Translations under genes and position numbers: made by a program
Notes under the pieces: model-generated
What the model was told of the DNA's origin: nothing
Database searches by the model: none
The model's input: only the letters and a program-made list of their open reading frames with translations
Part shown: piece after piece, positions 1-8,810 of the stretch
How positions within the stretch are numbered: position 1 is the stretch's first letter
How the letters are laid out: each line of letters starts with the position of its first letter
Source of the DNA: VAZQ01 sp963841705
GTDB taxonomy: Bacteria > Pseudomonadota > Alphaproteobacteria > Rhizobiales > Xanthobacteraceae
Assembly (NCBI GenBank): GCA_963841705.1
Contig: CAWJDY010000044.1
Location: 186,001 to 250,000, forward strand
Length of the DNA stretch: 64,000 bases
Reading direction: 5' to 3'

Positions 1-2
1 GT

Positions 3-1244
3 CTGCTGATCATCGCCGCGTTTCCGGTCCTGACCGCGACCTTCGTGATGCTGCTGCTCGACCGGTACCTCGGGATGCATTTCTTCACCAATGATGCCGG
101 CGGCAGCCAGATGATGTACGTCAATCTGTTCTGGGCGTGGGGCCATCCCGAAGTCTACATACTGATCCTGCCCGCGTTCGGCGTCTTTTCTGAAGTCGTC
201 GCGACCTTTTCCGGCAAGGGGCTGTTCAGCTACCGCTCGATGGTTTGGGCGACGCTCGGGATTTGTATCCTCTCTTTCATGGTCTGGCTGCATCACTTTT
301 TCACCATGGGCGCGGGCGCCGACGTCAACGCTTTCTTCGGGATCATGTCGTCGATCATCGCGGTGCCGACGGGCGTCAAAGTCTTCAACTGGCTGTTCAC
401 GATGTTCCGCGGCCGGATCGTGTTTCGGACGCCGATGCTGTTTGCAGTCGGCTTCATCGTCACGTTCGTCATCGGTGGCCTGACCGGCGTATTGCTGGCG
501 GTGCCGCCGGTCGATTTCGTGGTCCACAACAGCGCGTTCCTGGTCGCCCATTTCCACAATGTCATTATTGGCGGCGTCGTGTTCGGCGCGCTGGCGGGTA
601 TCAACTACTGGTTCCCGAAGGCGTTCGGGTTCACCCTCGACGAACGCCTGGGCAAGGCCAGCTTCTGGTGCTGGCTCATCGGCTTCTATCTCGCCTTCAT
701 GCCCCTTTATCAGCTGGGCCTGATGGGCATGACCCGGCGCCTGCAGCACATCCCCGACCCGAGCTGGCAGCCGCTGCTGCTGGTAGCGGAGGCCGGGGCC
801 ATCGTCATTTTCTGCGGCATTCTCTGCCAGATCGCCCAGCTCTATGTCAGCATTCGCACGCACGAGCGCCGCCTCGACCTGACCGGCGACCCGTGGAACG
901 GTCGAACTCTGGAGTGGTCGACCTCCTCGCCGCCGCCGGCCTACAATTTTGCGGTGCTGCCCAGGGTCGAGACGATCGACGCGTACTGGCACGCGAAGCG
1001 CACGGGGCGGCCCCTGGCCGAACCGGCCTATGAGGCGATCGAAGTGCCGCGCAACAGCCCAGCCGGTTTCGTTACCGCTTTCTTTGCGACGGTCATGGGT
1101 TTTTCCTTGATTTGGCAGATCTGGTGGTTGGCGATCCTCGGACTCCTCGCCGCCGCCACCGTGGTCCTGATAGCCGGCTGGAGCATCGAGCGTGAGCACG
1201 AAATCTCGGCCGCCGAACTCGCGCAAATGGAACGGGCCCGGTGA
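3..1244 (+). CDS. cyoB: Cytochrome o ubiquinol oxidase subunit I, C-terminal part (5' end outside window)
   Basis: This is the catalytic subunit of a bo3 quinol oxidase, an inner-membrane proton pump reducing O2 to water. The open frame runs in from the window edge and gives 413 residues against about 660 for a full CyoB. The copper and haem ligands are visible in order: WGHPEVY (Cu-B His and the cross-linked Tyr), HHFFTMGAG (two Cu-B His) and AHFHNVIIGG (haem His pair). GMTRR and TGDPWNGRTLEWSTSSPPP point to the quinol-oxidase branch rather than to a cytochrome c oxidase. It is followed 15 bases later by cyoC, so cyoA should lie upstream. Confidence 0.95.
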   Translation: MLIIAAFPVLTATFVMLLLDRYLGMHFFTNDAGGSQMMYVNLFWAWGHPEVYILILPAFGVFSEVVATFSGKGLFSYRSMVWATLGICILSFMVWLHHFFTMGAGADVNAFFGIMSSIIAVPTGVKVFNWLFTMFRGRIVFRTPMLFAVGFIVTFVIGGLTGVLLAVPPVDFVVHNSAFLVAHFHNVIIGGVVFGALAGINYWFPKAFGFTLDERLGKASFWCWLIGFYLAFMPLYQLGLMGMTRRLQHIPDPSWQPLLLVAEAGAIVIFCGILCQIAQLYVSIRTHERRLDLTGDPWNGRTLEWSTSSPPPAYNFAVLPRVETIDAYWHAKRTGRPLAEPAYEAIEVPRNSPAGFVTAFFATVMGFSLIWQIWWLAILGLLAAATVVLIAGWSIEREHEISAAELAQMERAR

Positions 1245-1259
1245 GGTGAGGCAGCCCGC

Positions 1260-1898
1260 ATGACGATCGCAACAATCGATAGAGCTCCAACCGCGGTTCC
1301 AACCGAGCTCGCGCGCGGGCGCGGCGGCGGCGGGCCGGCCTCGAAGCGCGTCGTCGTCGCTTACGGGTTTTGGATCTTCATCCTCAGCGACATGGTCATG
1401 TTCTCGGCGTTGTTCGCGGCCTATGCAGTCTTGCGGGGCAATACCGCCGGCGGACCGACCGGAGCCGAGCTTTTCGATCTGCGGAACGCCTTCATCGAGA
1501 CGATGTGTCTGCTGTTGTCGAGCTATACATGCGGGCTCGGGGCGTTGTCCGCCGAGCGGCGGCAGCCGGGGCGCTTCTTTATCTTCGCAGTCCTCACATT
1601 CGTGCTCGGTGCGGCCTTTCTGTTCATTGAGGTCTCGGAATTTGCCCGCATGGTGGAGAAGGGGGCCGGGCCCTCGCGCAGCGGCTTTCTGTCCGCCTTC
1701 TTCACTTTGGTCGGCACGCACGGCGTCCACGTCGCCAGCGGCTTGATCGCGCTCGTCTATCTGGTGGCGCAGGTGATCGCTAAGGGCCTGCGAGCCGCCG
1801 TGCTGCGGCGTCTGTTGTGCTGGAGCCTGTTCTGGCACGCGCTGGACATCGTCTGGGTCGGGGTATTCACGTTGGTCTATCTAATGGGAGCGTCCTAA
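1260..1898 (+). CDS. cyoC: Cytochrome o ubiquinol oxidase subunit III
   Basis: CyoC is a metal-free subunit of the bo3 oxidase with five membrane helices. The 212 residues match the family length. The first 30 residues are polar (with a Gly/Arg-rich stretch), then hydrophobic helices begin at YGFWIFILSDMVMFSALFA. TLVGTHGVHVASG is the usual conserved subunit III loop. The ATG follows a GAGGTGAGG ribosome binding site, and the stop overlaps the cyoD start as TAATG, so translation is probably coupled. Confidence 0.94.
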   Translation: MTIATIDRAPTAVPTELARGRGGGGPASKRVVVAYGFWIFILSDMVMFSALFAAYAVLRGNTAGGPTGAELFDLRNAFIETMCLLLSSYTCGLGALSAERRQPGRFFIFAVLTFVLGAAFLFIEVSEFARMVEKGAGPSRSGFLSAFFTLVGTHGVHVASGLIALVYLVAQVIAKGLRAAVLRRLLCWSLFWHALDIVWVGVFTLVYLMGAS

Positions 1899-2251
1899 TG
1901 AGCGATCGTTTGTTCGAGGACCGGACGCCTGGTGTCGAAGAGCATGAGCCCACAGCCAGCTATCTGTCATACACGGTGGGGCTGGGGCTTGCGATCCTGG
2001 CGACGATCGCCTCGTTCGTTGTGTCGCAGACCAGTTTGCTGTGGCCCCCGGGCATCCCGGTCGGGTTGATCGTACTCGCCTTCGCGCAGATCGGCGTCCA
2101 CCTCGTGTTCTTCTTGCATCTGGGAAGCGGGCCCGACAGCACGAACAATATTCTGGCCCTCGCGTTCGGCGTGCTGATCGTCTTTCTCGTCATCACCGGC
2201 TCCGTATGGATCATCGCCAATCTCAACAGCAACATGATGCCGATGTCGTAA
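1898..2251 (+). CDS. cyoD: Cytochrome o ubiquinol oxidase subunit IV
   Basis: CyoD is a small accessory subunit with three membrane helices that helps assemble the bo3 oxidase. The protein has 117 residues. IGVHLVFFLHL in the middle helix is the family signature. I placed the start at the ATG that overlaps the cyoC stop, because it gives a normal family length. The C-terminus (WIIANLNSNMMPMS) is shorter than in many relatives; a second, differently ending copy of this tail lies just downstream. Confidence 0.92.
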   Translation: MSDRLFEDRTPGVEEHEPTASYLSYTVGLGLAILATIASFVVSQTSLLWPPGIPVGLIVLAFAQIGVHLVFFLHLGSGPDSTNNILALAFGVLIVFLVITGSVWIIANLNSNMMPMS

Positions 2252-2265
2252 GCGGCGGCTCATTG

Positions 2266-2331
2266 TGGATCATGGACCATCTCAACGAGCGAATGATGCC
2301 CATGGATCAGATGCTGAATATGCAGCGCTGA
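2266..2331 (+). pseudogene. Duplicated 3' tail of cyoD
   Basis: This stretch reads WIMDHLNERMMPMDQMLNMQR followed by a stop. It aligns with the cyoD C-terminus (WIIANLNSNMMPMS) at protein and DNA level, starting at TGGATCAT and running through AATCTCAAC/CATCTCAAC to ATGATGCC. It lacks a start codon of its own with a ribosome binding site. The likely explanation is a recombination leftover from a second cyoD-like gene or a replaced end of this one. Confidence 0.6.
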
Positions 2332-2372
2332 GCACAGCATTCTGCGCCTCACAGCCGAAGGAGAACGACAAG

Positions 2373-2765
2373 ATGGCCAAGGGTCAGCTCCGGCATATCG
2401 CTGTTTCCGTTCCCGACAAGGAGAAGACGGCAGAATTCTACGAGGAGACTTTCGGGTTCAAACGCGTTTCCGAGTTGGCCGTGGCCACACGATTGACCGA
2501 CGGGGTAGTCAACCTGACGTTCCTGCAATTTCGCAACCAGGACGATGCCGGCGACGAGCGCGGGAAGGATTTTGTCGGGCTGCATCACTTCGGCCTGTGG
2601 GTCGATGATCTCGAGGGGACGGGCCAGGAGATCGAGGCCAATGGCGGCAGGTATCATCCCGGGCCAACCGGAGCTCCTCCTGCCAATGCCGAGCACAAGT
2701 TCCGGGATCCGAACGGGATCGTCTTCGATATCTCCACGCATGGATGGGATGGCGCCAAGCGGTGA
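2373..2765 (+). CDS. VOC (glyoxalase/bleomycin-resistance fold) family protein
   Basis: The 130-residue protein has a single pair of beta-alpha-beta-beta-beta modules typical of the vicinal oxygen chelate fold. LRHIAVSVPD at the start carries the first metal-ligand His, LHHFGLWVDD the second, and FRDPNGIVFDIS is the usual end of the second module, with its ligand position occupied by Asp. The substrate cannot be inferred. The ATG has a GAAGGAGA ribosome binding site nine bases upstream. It lies 121 bases after cyoD on the same strand and converges on the TRAP operon. Confidence 0.85.
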   Translation: MAKGQLRHIAVSVPDKEKTAEFYEETFGFKRVSELAVATRLTDGVVNLTFLQFRNQDDAGDERGKDFVGLHHFGLWVDDLEGTGQEIEANGGRYHPGPTGAPPANAEHKFRDPNGIVFDISTHGWDGAKR

Positions 2766-2779
2766 CAAAGACACTCCGC

Positions 2780-4093
2780 TCAGCCGAGCAGCATCGGCAG
2801 CCAGGTCGCGATCGCGGGAAACAAAACGATGACGACGAGCAACACCAGGCTCATGCCGACGTACGGCACGACCGCGCGGAAGATGTGGGTCATGGTGACG
2901 GCCGGAGGTGAAACACCCTTCATGGTCATCAGCAGAAGGCCATGCGGCGGCAGCAGAAGACCCAGCTGCATGCAGATCAGATAGAGCACGCCGAACCAGA
3001 TCAGGTCGATGCCGATGCGCTGGACGATCGGCATGAACACCGGCAGCGTGATCAGCATCATGCTCACCTGATCGACGAAGATGCCGAGGAAAATCAGCAG
3101 CAGCATCATGCCGGCGAGAATAGTCATGGGCGCGAGCCCGTGCCCCAGGATGGTTGAAACAATACCTTCCGTAGCGCCCGAGAAGCTCAGGATCTGCGAG
3201 AAGGTCGTGGCGCCAAGGATGATGAACAGGATCATCGCGGAGATCGTCACTGTCCCCCGCAGCGCCTTGAGCAATACGTCCGCGCTCAGCACCCCATAGA
3301 GCGCGGCCAGCGCCATGGTAGCAAGGGCACCGAGCGCAGCCGATTCGGTCGGGGTTGCGAAGCCACCTGACATCGCACCGATTACGACGACGAAGATCGC
3401 GACCAGCGGCAGCACATAGAGCACCAGCAGCTCGTATTTGGCCCATCCGTGCCGCTCATCAATAGGGGTAACCGGCGCAAGGGCGGGGTTGAGCTTGACC
3501 CGCATGACGATGTAACCGACGAACGCAGCGGCAAGGATCAGCCCGGGCACGACGCCGCCGATCAGCAGCTTGGAGATCGAGATGCCGGACAGGCTCCCGA
3601 GCAGCACCGTCAGCGCCGACGGCGGGATCAACATGTCGACCGCCCCGATGGCCATGAGGGGCCCGGCCGCCAGCACCGGATTGTAGCCGCGCGCGAGCAT
3701 CACCGGCAGCATCAGGGAGCCAAGCATGGCCGTGGTGGCAATGGTCGAGCCGGAGATCGCAGAGAACACCGTCCCCGCGACCACTGCAATCACGGCGAGC
3801 CGCCCCGGCACCTGGCGCACCAGGCGTTCGATCCCGTCGATTACTTTCAGCGCAAGACCGGTGTGAAAGAGCACCTCGCCCATGAGCACGAACAGCGGAA
3901 TCGGGGTGAGGGAAAAATTCATGACGGCGGCCGCGCTGTTGCGCACCATTTGATCGAGCCCGGCGGCACCGCCCAGGAAAATGACCGCGCCCAGGATGTT
4001 TATCGCGATGAAAGAAAAAGCGACCGGCAGGCCCATGAACAACAGCGCGGTCGAGCCACCGAGGAGCAGCAGGGAGGCGGTCTGCCAGGACAT
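2780..4093 (-). CDS. dctM: TRAP transporter large permease
   Basis: DctM is the Na+-coupled membrane transport subunit of a TRAP carrier, usually for dicarboxylates or other organic acids. The 437-residue protein is almost entirely hydrophobic with about 12 helices. Family landmarks include LPVAFSF near the N-terminus, SGSTIATTAMLGSLMLPVM, and the IDLIWFGVLYLICMQLGLLLPPHG segment. It is the last gene of the dctP-dctQ-dctM operon and starts 14 bases after the dctQ stop. Confidence 0.95.
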   Translation of the reverse strand: MSWQTASLLLLGGSTALLFMGLPVAFSFIAINILGAVIFLGGAAGLDQMVRNSAAAVMNFSLTPIPLFVLMGEVLFHTGLALKVIDGIERLVRQVPGRLAVIAVVAGTVFSAISGSTIATTAMLGSLMLPVMLARGYNPVLAAGPLMAIGAVDMLIPPSALTVLLGSLSGISISKLLIGGVVPGLILAAAFVGYIVMRVKLNPALAPVTPIDERHGWAKYELLVLYVLPLVAIFVVVIGAMSGGFATPTESAALGALATMALAALYGVLSADVLLKALRGTVTISAMILFIILGATTFSQILSFSGATEGIVSTILGHGLAPMTILAGMMLLLIFLGIFVDQVSMMLITLPVFMPIVQRIGIDLIWFGVLYLICMQLGLLLPPHGLLLMTMKGVSPPAVTMTHIFRAVVPYVGMSLVLLVVIVLFPAIATWLPMLLG

Positions 4094-4107
4094 CGGCCCG
4101 TCGAGCT

Positions 4108-4623
4108 CTAGGACGCGGACACGGCATCATCCCGCGGCCGCCGCTCGGCCAAGGCCAGCCGGTGCATGCGGAACACGAATTCGAGCGACAGCAGCGCAAA
4201 TGCGACCGGCATCGGAAGGAGCAGCCACCATTCGGGGATGATGAGTGTCTTGATCGAGAGCGACCCGCCGGCGAGGCTCTCAAGCATCACCCGGGTGCCG
4301 TACCAGACGAAACAGAGGCAGCAGCTCAGTCCAACGGCGTCGCAAAGCCATTCCAGCATCCAGCCGACCTGCTGCGGCAGCAGGCGAAGCACGATGTCCA
4401 CCCGAATGTGCTGGCCTTGCCGCAGCACACCGGGAGCTGCGACCAGCGTGACCAGGTAGAGCGCATCTTCCGACAGCTCGTTGCTGGGCGCGATGCCTCC
4501 AGCGCCAGCGTTGCGCAGCAGAACGTCCATCCCGATGAGCATTGTCATTGCAAGCAGGAGGAGGCACGCGAGCAGAAGCATCGCCTCGAGCAGCCGCCCA
4601 TACCAGCGAGACAGCTTCACCAT
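4108..4623 (-). CDS. dctQ: TRAP transporter small permease
   Basis: DctQ is the four-helix small membrane subunit that pairs with DctM. The 171 residues show hydrophobic helices near residues 12-33, 48-66, 88-110 and 130-150. The segment VLRQGQHIRVDI is the typical DctQ loop motif. The ATG follows the dctP stop with no gap, so expression is coupled to the binding protein. Confidence 0.9.
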   Translation of the reverse strand: MVKLSRWYGRLLEAMLLLACLLLLAMTMLIGMDVLLRNAGAGGIAPSNELSEDALYLVTLVAAPGVLRQGQHIRVDIVLRLLPQQVGWMLEWLCDAVGLSCCLCFVWYGTRVMLESLAGGSLSIKTLIIPEWWLLLPMPVAFALLSLEFVFRMHRLALAERRPRDDAVSAS

Positions 4624-5589
4624 TCAGTTCGAGAACAGCTGCTTGAGCTTTGGTCCGGGCTCGGGACTCTGGCGGATGATTCCGGCCCAGCCCGCCTCGT
4701 AGGCTTTGTCGAGATAAGCTTTCGCAACGGCACCATCGAGCTTGATCACCTGGATGCCGGCGGCAGCTTGCCGCTCGATGTCTTTCTGATTCTCCCCGGC
4801 AAAGTAGGCGGCCGCCTCATCCTCCGCCCGCGCTCCCGCTTTGCGCAGGATATTGCGCTGCTCGTCGGTCAGGCTGTCCCACTTGGTCTTGTTCACCAGG
4901 ATCGACACTTCGGCGGAATAGAATCCGGGGTCGACCCGGTACTTCGTCTTCTCCTGCCAACCGAGGTCGAATATCCCCGTGACCGGCCAGCCGTAACCGT
5001 CCACTACACCGCGCTCCAGCGCGGTGTAGACTTCACCTGGAGCGGTTTGCACGACCGTGGCGCCCAACGCCTGGAAGAAATCACGATAAACCGGGGTAAT
5101 GCGCAACTTCAGCCCGGTCAGATCCGCTTTGTCGATTGGATTGTTCAGATAGAGGTGGAACGGGTTGTTATCAGTATGCCTGGCAAGGCATATGGCATTC
5201 ATCTTCGCTGCATAGAGCCTGGCCATGTAATCGTAGCCGCCGTTTCGGCGCAGCTCGGACATCGGCCGCTGCGTGAGCTTCCACGCATCCGCTTCCGGCA
5301 TCACGTTGGTGTAGAACGCGCCCGTCGCGTTGGCGACATCGATGACGCCGCTCTTGAGCGCATTGCCGACTTCGAACGGCGGCATGGCCTTGGGGCCGCC
5401 GATATAGTTGATCTGCACGACGCCCTTGCCCGCCTCGTTGACCCGCTCAACGAAAAGCTCGAACGGGCGGGAATAGGTCGTCTTCTCGGCGAATGCCGAG
5501 ACGGCGCGCAGGGTCACTTCGGCACTGACGGCCGGAGCAGCGCAGATCAGCAAAGAGGCGATTACGGCAGGGAATCGGTACAGGTGCAT
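4624..5589 (-). CDS. dctP: TRAP transporter periplasmic substrate-binding protein
   Basis: This is the extracytoplasmic solute receptor of the TRAP system. The 321-residue protein begins with a Sec signal peptide (about residues 1-23, ending AVSA). The DctP fold is shown by NYIGGPKAMPPFEVGNALKSG, by LKLRITPVYRDFF with the conserved carboxylate-binding Arg, and by YTALERGVVDGYGWP. The ligand is probably a carboxylate but cannot be named. A GGGGGGAG ribosome binding site precedes the ATG. It is the first gene of the operon. Confidence 0.95.
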   Translation of the reverse strand: MHLYRFPAVIASLLICAAPAVSAEVTLRAVSAFAEKTTYSRPFELFVERVNEAGKGVVQINYIGGPKAMPPFEVGNALKSGVIDVANATGAFYTNVMPEADAWKLTQRPMSELRRNGGYDYMARLYAAKMNAICLARHTDNNPFHLYLNNPIDKADLTGLKLRITPVYRDFFQALGATVVQTAPGEVYTALERGVVDGYGWPVTGIFDLGWQEKTKYRVDPGFYSAEVSILVNKTKWDSLTDEQRNILRKAGARAEDEAAAYFAGENQKDIERQAAAGIQVIKLDGAVAKAYLDKAYEAGWAGIIRQSPEPGPKLKQLFSN

Positions 5590-5745
5590 GAACTCCCCCC
5601 AGCTGGTTCAGGACAAGCAGATCGGTGCCAGCGATATGTTGCATAAGATTAGCGCAATAGCAGCCTTGCGTCTGCGCCCTCCCCCCTTGCACTCAGGGGC
5701 GAAGCCGCGCGAAGATTCCCTGGGGAGGGTACTCTGGAGGACGTG

Positions 5746-5988
5746 ATGCACAAGCTGTTTGTTGCGGCTACAGCCTCGGCAGCCATCCTGCTGGCCGGAT
5801 CGTTGGCGTGGAAAGCGGAGGCGCAGACTTCACGCCCGGCGGCAATTGTCGGGTCTAGCACCGAGAACTTCAGCCCTGTCGAGAGAGGCACCATCCAACC
5901 GGCTGCCTGCCGCGGGTGGGGGCGTCACTGCCCACCTGGCCGCATCTGGGTCTGTCGCCCCCGCGGATGCTTCTGCCGTTGGTGCTGA
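5746..5988 (+). CDS. Small exported Cys/Arg-rich protein
   Basis: The 80-residue product has a signal peptide (about residues 1-26, ending AEA) and a mature part that finishes with a compact Cys- and Arg-rich tail containing CRGWGRHCPPGRIWVC and CFCRWC. Rhizobial genomes carry many such small exported proteins with GxxHRGPxGxCRPN-like ends, and this looks related, but the function is unknown. CTGGAGG lies directly upstream of a GTG-ATG pair; I chose the ATG. It diverges from dctP. Confidence 0.6.
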   Translation: MHKLFVAATASAAILLAGSLAWKAEAQTSRPAAIVGSSTENFSPVERGTIQPAACRGWGRHCPPGRIWVCRPRGCFCRWC

Positions 5989-6150
5989 CGCACCGATCCC
6001 AAAATCCTGATCTCATCCAGCGCCGTTCCGGGCGCGAGGCGAAGGCCAAGAGCCCGGAACCACACGCTTCCTTGCCGGCTGCCATAACACAAGGCAGCGG
6101 CCATGCGGCTCGATTTTGCCATGTTGGAATCATGACCGCGATGTTAAGCT

Positions 6151-6225
6151 CTAGTACTGCGTTTTCGAGGTTCGAATCATATCGCCGCATCAATCAACCT
6201 CGTCCTGAAGGAGCGCGCTTGCGCG
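6151..6225 (+). repeat. Bradyrhizobium-type intergenic repeat, short copy
   Basis: Bases 6151-6180 (ctagtactgcgttttcgagg and following) are a near copy, inverted, of 13683-13713. Bases 6179-6206 are identical to 7245-7272. The block ends in a CCTCGTCCTGAAGGAGCGCGC half-palindrome. The surrounding 270 bases between the two flanking genes hold no other feature that I can support. Confidence 0.7.
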
Positions 6226-6261
6226 CCAAGGCCAACTCGGCGATGCATCGCCACGAATAGG

Positions 6262-6735
6262 TTACGGCTCTACAAAGACGACGCTGCGCTGCCCTTCGTC
6301 CACAAGGATGAACTCCGTGAATACCAATTTTTCCGTCGGGCTCGCGTTCCAATGGGCGTGCACCGTTCCCGGTTTGACGAGCAGGTAGTCGCCGGCCTTC
6401 AGCATGATCGGCTCTTTTCCGTCCTCCTGCACAGCCATGGTCCCCTCCAGGATGTAAAAGAACATCTGGCTTGTATGGTAATGCTTGCGAACCCGCGCGC
6501 CCGGCTGGTACGTGACTCGCGTCACAATGGCCAGCTTTCCCGGTGCGCCCGGTACCGTGGTGCGCGATAGCACCTGCGGGGTGATTCCCGGAACATCAAC
6601 CGAGGGCCGGGGAAGCTCGGGAGCGGACAGTTTCTCCTGAGCACGAGCTGGCGCATGAAGAAAGACAGCGAGGGCGAGCACCATTGCGCCATGTGCCGCC
6701 ATGCCGCGTGCCGCCATGACATGTTTCACTTGCAT
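6262..6735 (-). CDS. Exported cupin-domain protein
   Basis: A 157-residue single-domain cupin with a signal peptide (cleavage after the ARAQ region, near residue 32). Cupin motif 1 is RKHYHTSQMFFYILEGTMAV, with two His and the Glu as metal ligands; motif 2 is PGTVHAHWN, with the last His. Such small exported cupins are often metal-binding or sugar/auxin-type sensors, but no substrate can be assigned. The start was placed at the ATG with GGAGC upstream, which directly precedes the signal peptide. It is a single gene. Confidence 0.85.
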   Translation of the reverse strand: MQVKHVMAARGMAAHGAMVLALAVFLHAPARAQEKLSAPELPRPSVDVPGITPQVLSRTTVPGAPGKLAIVTRVTYQPGARVRKHYHTSQMFFYILEGTMAVQEDGKEPIMLKAGDYLLVKPGTVHAHWNASPTEKLVFTEFILVDEGQRSVVFVEP

Positions 6736-6951
6736 GAACAGCTCCAATTCGGTTGAGCGCTGTTTTGTCGCGCAACGACGCGCTGGTTGCAATTAGAATT
6801 GCTCCAGCCATTCGTACCCGCTCCATCATGCCGAGGCGGAGCCTGCCACGGGAGCATCCTCGCGGCTCTTGGATGCAGCGCCTGTCAAAATTTCGCCCGC
6901 AACAGACGATACAAAGCTGTGGGGCGCAATCGTCTATTCAAGGCAAGTCCG

Positions 6952-7164
6952 ATGCGTAAATTGATCGTCGCGCTTGCGGCAATGGCGCTATTGACCGCTC
7001 CGGCGCATGCCCAGTTTCGCGGCAAGGGCTCCAAGCGCGCCGAAGGCAGCCAACAGACTGACGAGCAGAAGAAAAAGAACGCTGCGGCTGAGAAGGCTTA
7101 CAAGGACGCGCTGCGGAGGATCCCCGACCAGAAGATTTCGGATCCCTGGTCCAGCATGCGGTAG
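6952..7164 (+). CDS. Small exported lysine-rich protein
   Basis: The 70-residue product has a clear signal peptide (residues 1-20, ending AHA) and a charged, probably helical mature part. It ends IPDQKISDPWSSMR, an ending I recognise from a small conserved family in Bradyrhizobium and relatives. The function is unknown. It stands alone, upstream of palindromic repeats. Confidence 0.7.
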   Translation: MRKLIVALAAMALLTAPAHAQFRGKGSKRAEGSQQTDEQKKKNAAAEKAYKDALRRIPDQKISDPWSSMR

Positions 7165-7244
7165 CGCTGTCTGGGGCCGTTATCCTGAGGTGCCCGCGCA
7201 ATCATCAAAATCACAGACTGATCCATTGCGAGCGCGCGAGCCTT

Positions 7245-7442
7245 ATATCGCCGCATCAATCAACCTCGTCCTAGGAGCGCGCACCGATCTCGGGTTTACC
7301 CGAGATCGGCACATCAAGTGCGCAAGTCGGCTACAGCCGACTTGCGGTGCGCGCGTCTCGAAGGACGGCCACAAGCAAGATCGGGCTAGCGACCATCCTT
7401 CGAGACGGGCGCATGCAGCCATGCGCCCTCCTCAGGATGAGG
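7245..7442 (+). repeat. Composite palindromic repeat element
   Basis: The block contains several nested palindromes: CGATCTCGGGTTTACCCGAGATCG (as two arms of ten bases around a short loop), GCAAGTCGGCTACAGCCGACTTGC, GTCTCGAAGGACGGCC paired with the CCATCCTTCGAGAC of the right half, and a terminal CTCCTCAGGATGAGG. It begins with the same 28 bases as 6179-6206 and shares its core with 13555-13713. It fills most of the 394 bases before the amidohydrolase gene. Confidence 0.8.
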
Positions 7443-7558
7443 TCTGCGCACTGTGGGATAGGGCGACGCATGCGTCGCCCCTACGAAATCGCTTCTGTAG
7501 CTGGGTCCGCGGCCCATGTAAGTTGGCCGCGCGAAGCGGACAGAAAGAGGAGCGCGGC

Positions 7559-8797
7559 ATGGATCTCATTCTCAGGAACGCGCTGCTTCCTGATGGCAGC
7601 CGCGATATGACCGACATCGGGATCGAGAACGGCAGGATCGTTGCCATCCGGCCGGACTTGCCCGCGGCGGGCGAAACAATCGAGCTCGGCGGCCGGCTGG
7701 TTTCGCCCGGCTTCGTCGAGACGCATATCCACCTCGACAAGTCCGGCATTCTCGACCGCTGCACCTCCGACCGCGGCGATATTGAAGAGGCGATCGGCGA
7801 GGTGGCCAAGGCAAAGGCCGGTTTCACGCCCGACGATGTTTACAAACGCGCCAGGCGCACCCTCGAGAAGGCGATCCTGCAGGGCACCACGCACATGCGC
7901 ACCCACTTGGAGGTGGACCCGGTGATCGGGCTGCGCAGCCTCGAAGGTGTCCGCCCGCTGATCAAGGAATATGCCTGGGCGATCGATCTCGAGATCTGCG
8001 TCTTCCCGCAGGAGGGCCTGCTCAACAATCCCGGCACCGACGAGCTGATGGTCGCCGAACTCAATGGCGGGTGCCGCGTGGTGGGAGCGGCGCCTTACAC
8101 CGACACCAATCCGCCCGGCCAGATCGACCGGGTGTTCGAGATGGCGCGCGAGTTCGACGCCGACATCGACATGCATCTCGATTTCGGGTCGACCGCCGAA
8201 GGCATGGACGTGGATCACGTCTGCCGCCGCACCGATGAGCACAAATACGGCGGCCGGGTTGCGATCGGCCATGTCACCAAGGCGACCAGCCTGCCCATGG
8301 ACAAATTCGAGGCCATGGCCAGACGGCTCTCCGACGCCGGCGTGGCGCTCACCGTGCTGCCCTCGACCGATCTTTTTCTGATGGGCCGCCATCACAAGCA
8401 CGATCACAACAGCACGCGCGGCGTGGTGCCCGTGCACAGGCTCCTGCCGCATGGGGTCAACTGCTCGCTGTCGTCGAACAACGTGCTCAATCCCTTCACG
8501 CCGTTCGGCGACTGCTCGCTCATGCGCATGGCCAACCTCTATGCCAACATCGCGCAGGTCGGGAAACGTGCCGACATGGCGGCGTGCTTCGACATGATCA
8601 CCAGGCGTCCGGCGCAGCTGATGCGGCTCAAGGATTACGGACTGGCGGTCGGCAACTCTGCCGATCTGGTGGTGCTCGACGCGACCGAGCCGGAGATGGC
8701 GGTCGCCGAGCTTGCGCCCGTGCTCTACGCCTTCAAGCGCGGACGCAAGACCTTCACCCGCCCGCCGGTCGACCTGCACCGTCCGAGTTTTACATAA
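7559..8797 (+). CDS. Cytosine-deaminase-like amidohydrolase
   Basis: This is a metal-dependent hydrolase of the CodA/cytosine deaminase branch of the amidohydrolase superfamily, 412 residues. The metal-binding HxH is at ETHIHLDKS (His56 and His58). Further ligand regions are MHLDFGS, IGHVTKA and the PSTDLFLM Asp. The N- and C-terminal beta-sandwich halves (DLILRNALL, SADLVVLDATEPE) are present. It could deaminate a pyrimidine or hydrolyse a related cyclic amide. The ATG was chosen for its family-like start and the AGAGGAG upstream; the open frame extends further but through repeat DNA. It converges on an amidase with 13 bases between stops. Confidence 0.88.
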   Translation: MDLILRNALLPDGSRDMTDIGIENGRIVAIRPDLPAAGETIELGGRLVSPGFVETHIHLDKSGILDRCTSDRGDIEEAIGEVAKAKAGFTPDDVYKRARRTLEKAILQGTTHMRTHLEVDPVIGLRSLEGVRPLIKEYAWAIDLEICVFPQEGLLNNPGTDELMVAELNGGCRVVGAAPYTDTNPPGQIDRVFEMAREFDADIDMHLDFGSTAEGMDVDHVCRRTDEHKYGGRVAIGHVTKATSLPMDKFEAMARRLSDAGVALTVLPSTDLFLMGRHHKHDHNSTRGVVPVHRLLPHGVNCSLSSNNVLNPFTPFGDCSLMRMANLYANIAQVGKRADMAACFDMITRRPAQLMRLKDYGLAVGNSADLVVLDATEPEMAVAELAPVLYAFKRGRKTFTRPPVDLHRPSFT

Positions 8798-8810
8798 TAT
8801 ATGTGTAATT

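Noticed and set aside
7481..8779. A 432-codon minus-strand frame opposite the amidohydrolase gene
   Set aside because: It is a shadow produced by the GC-rich codon usage of the real gene; no motif is present.
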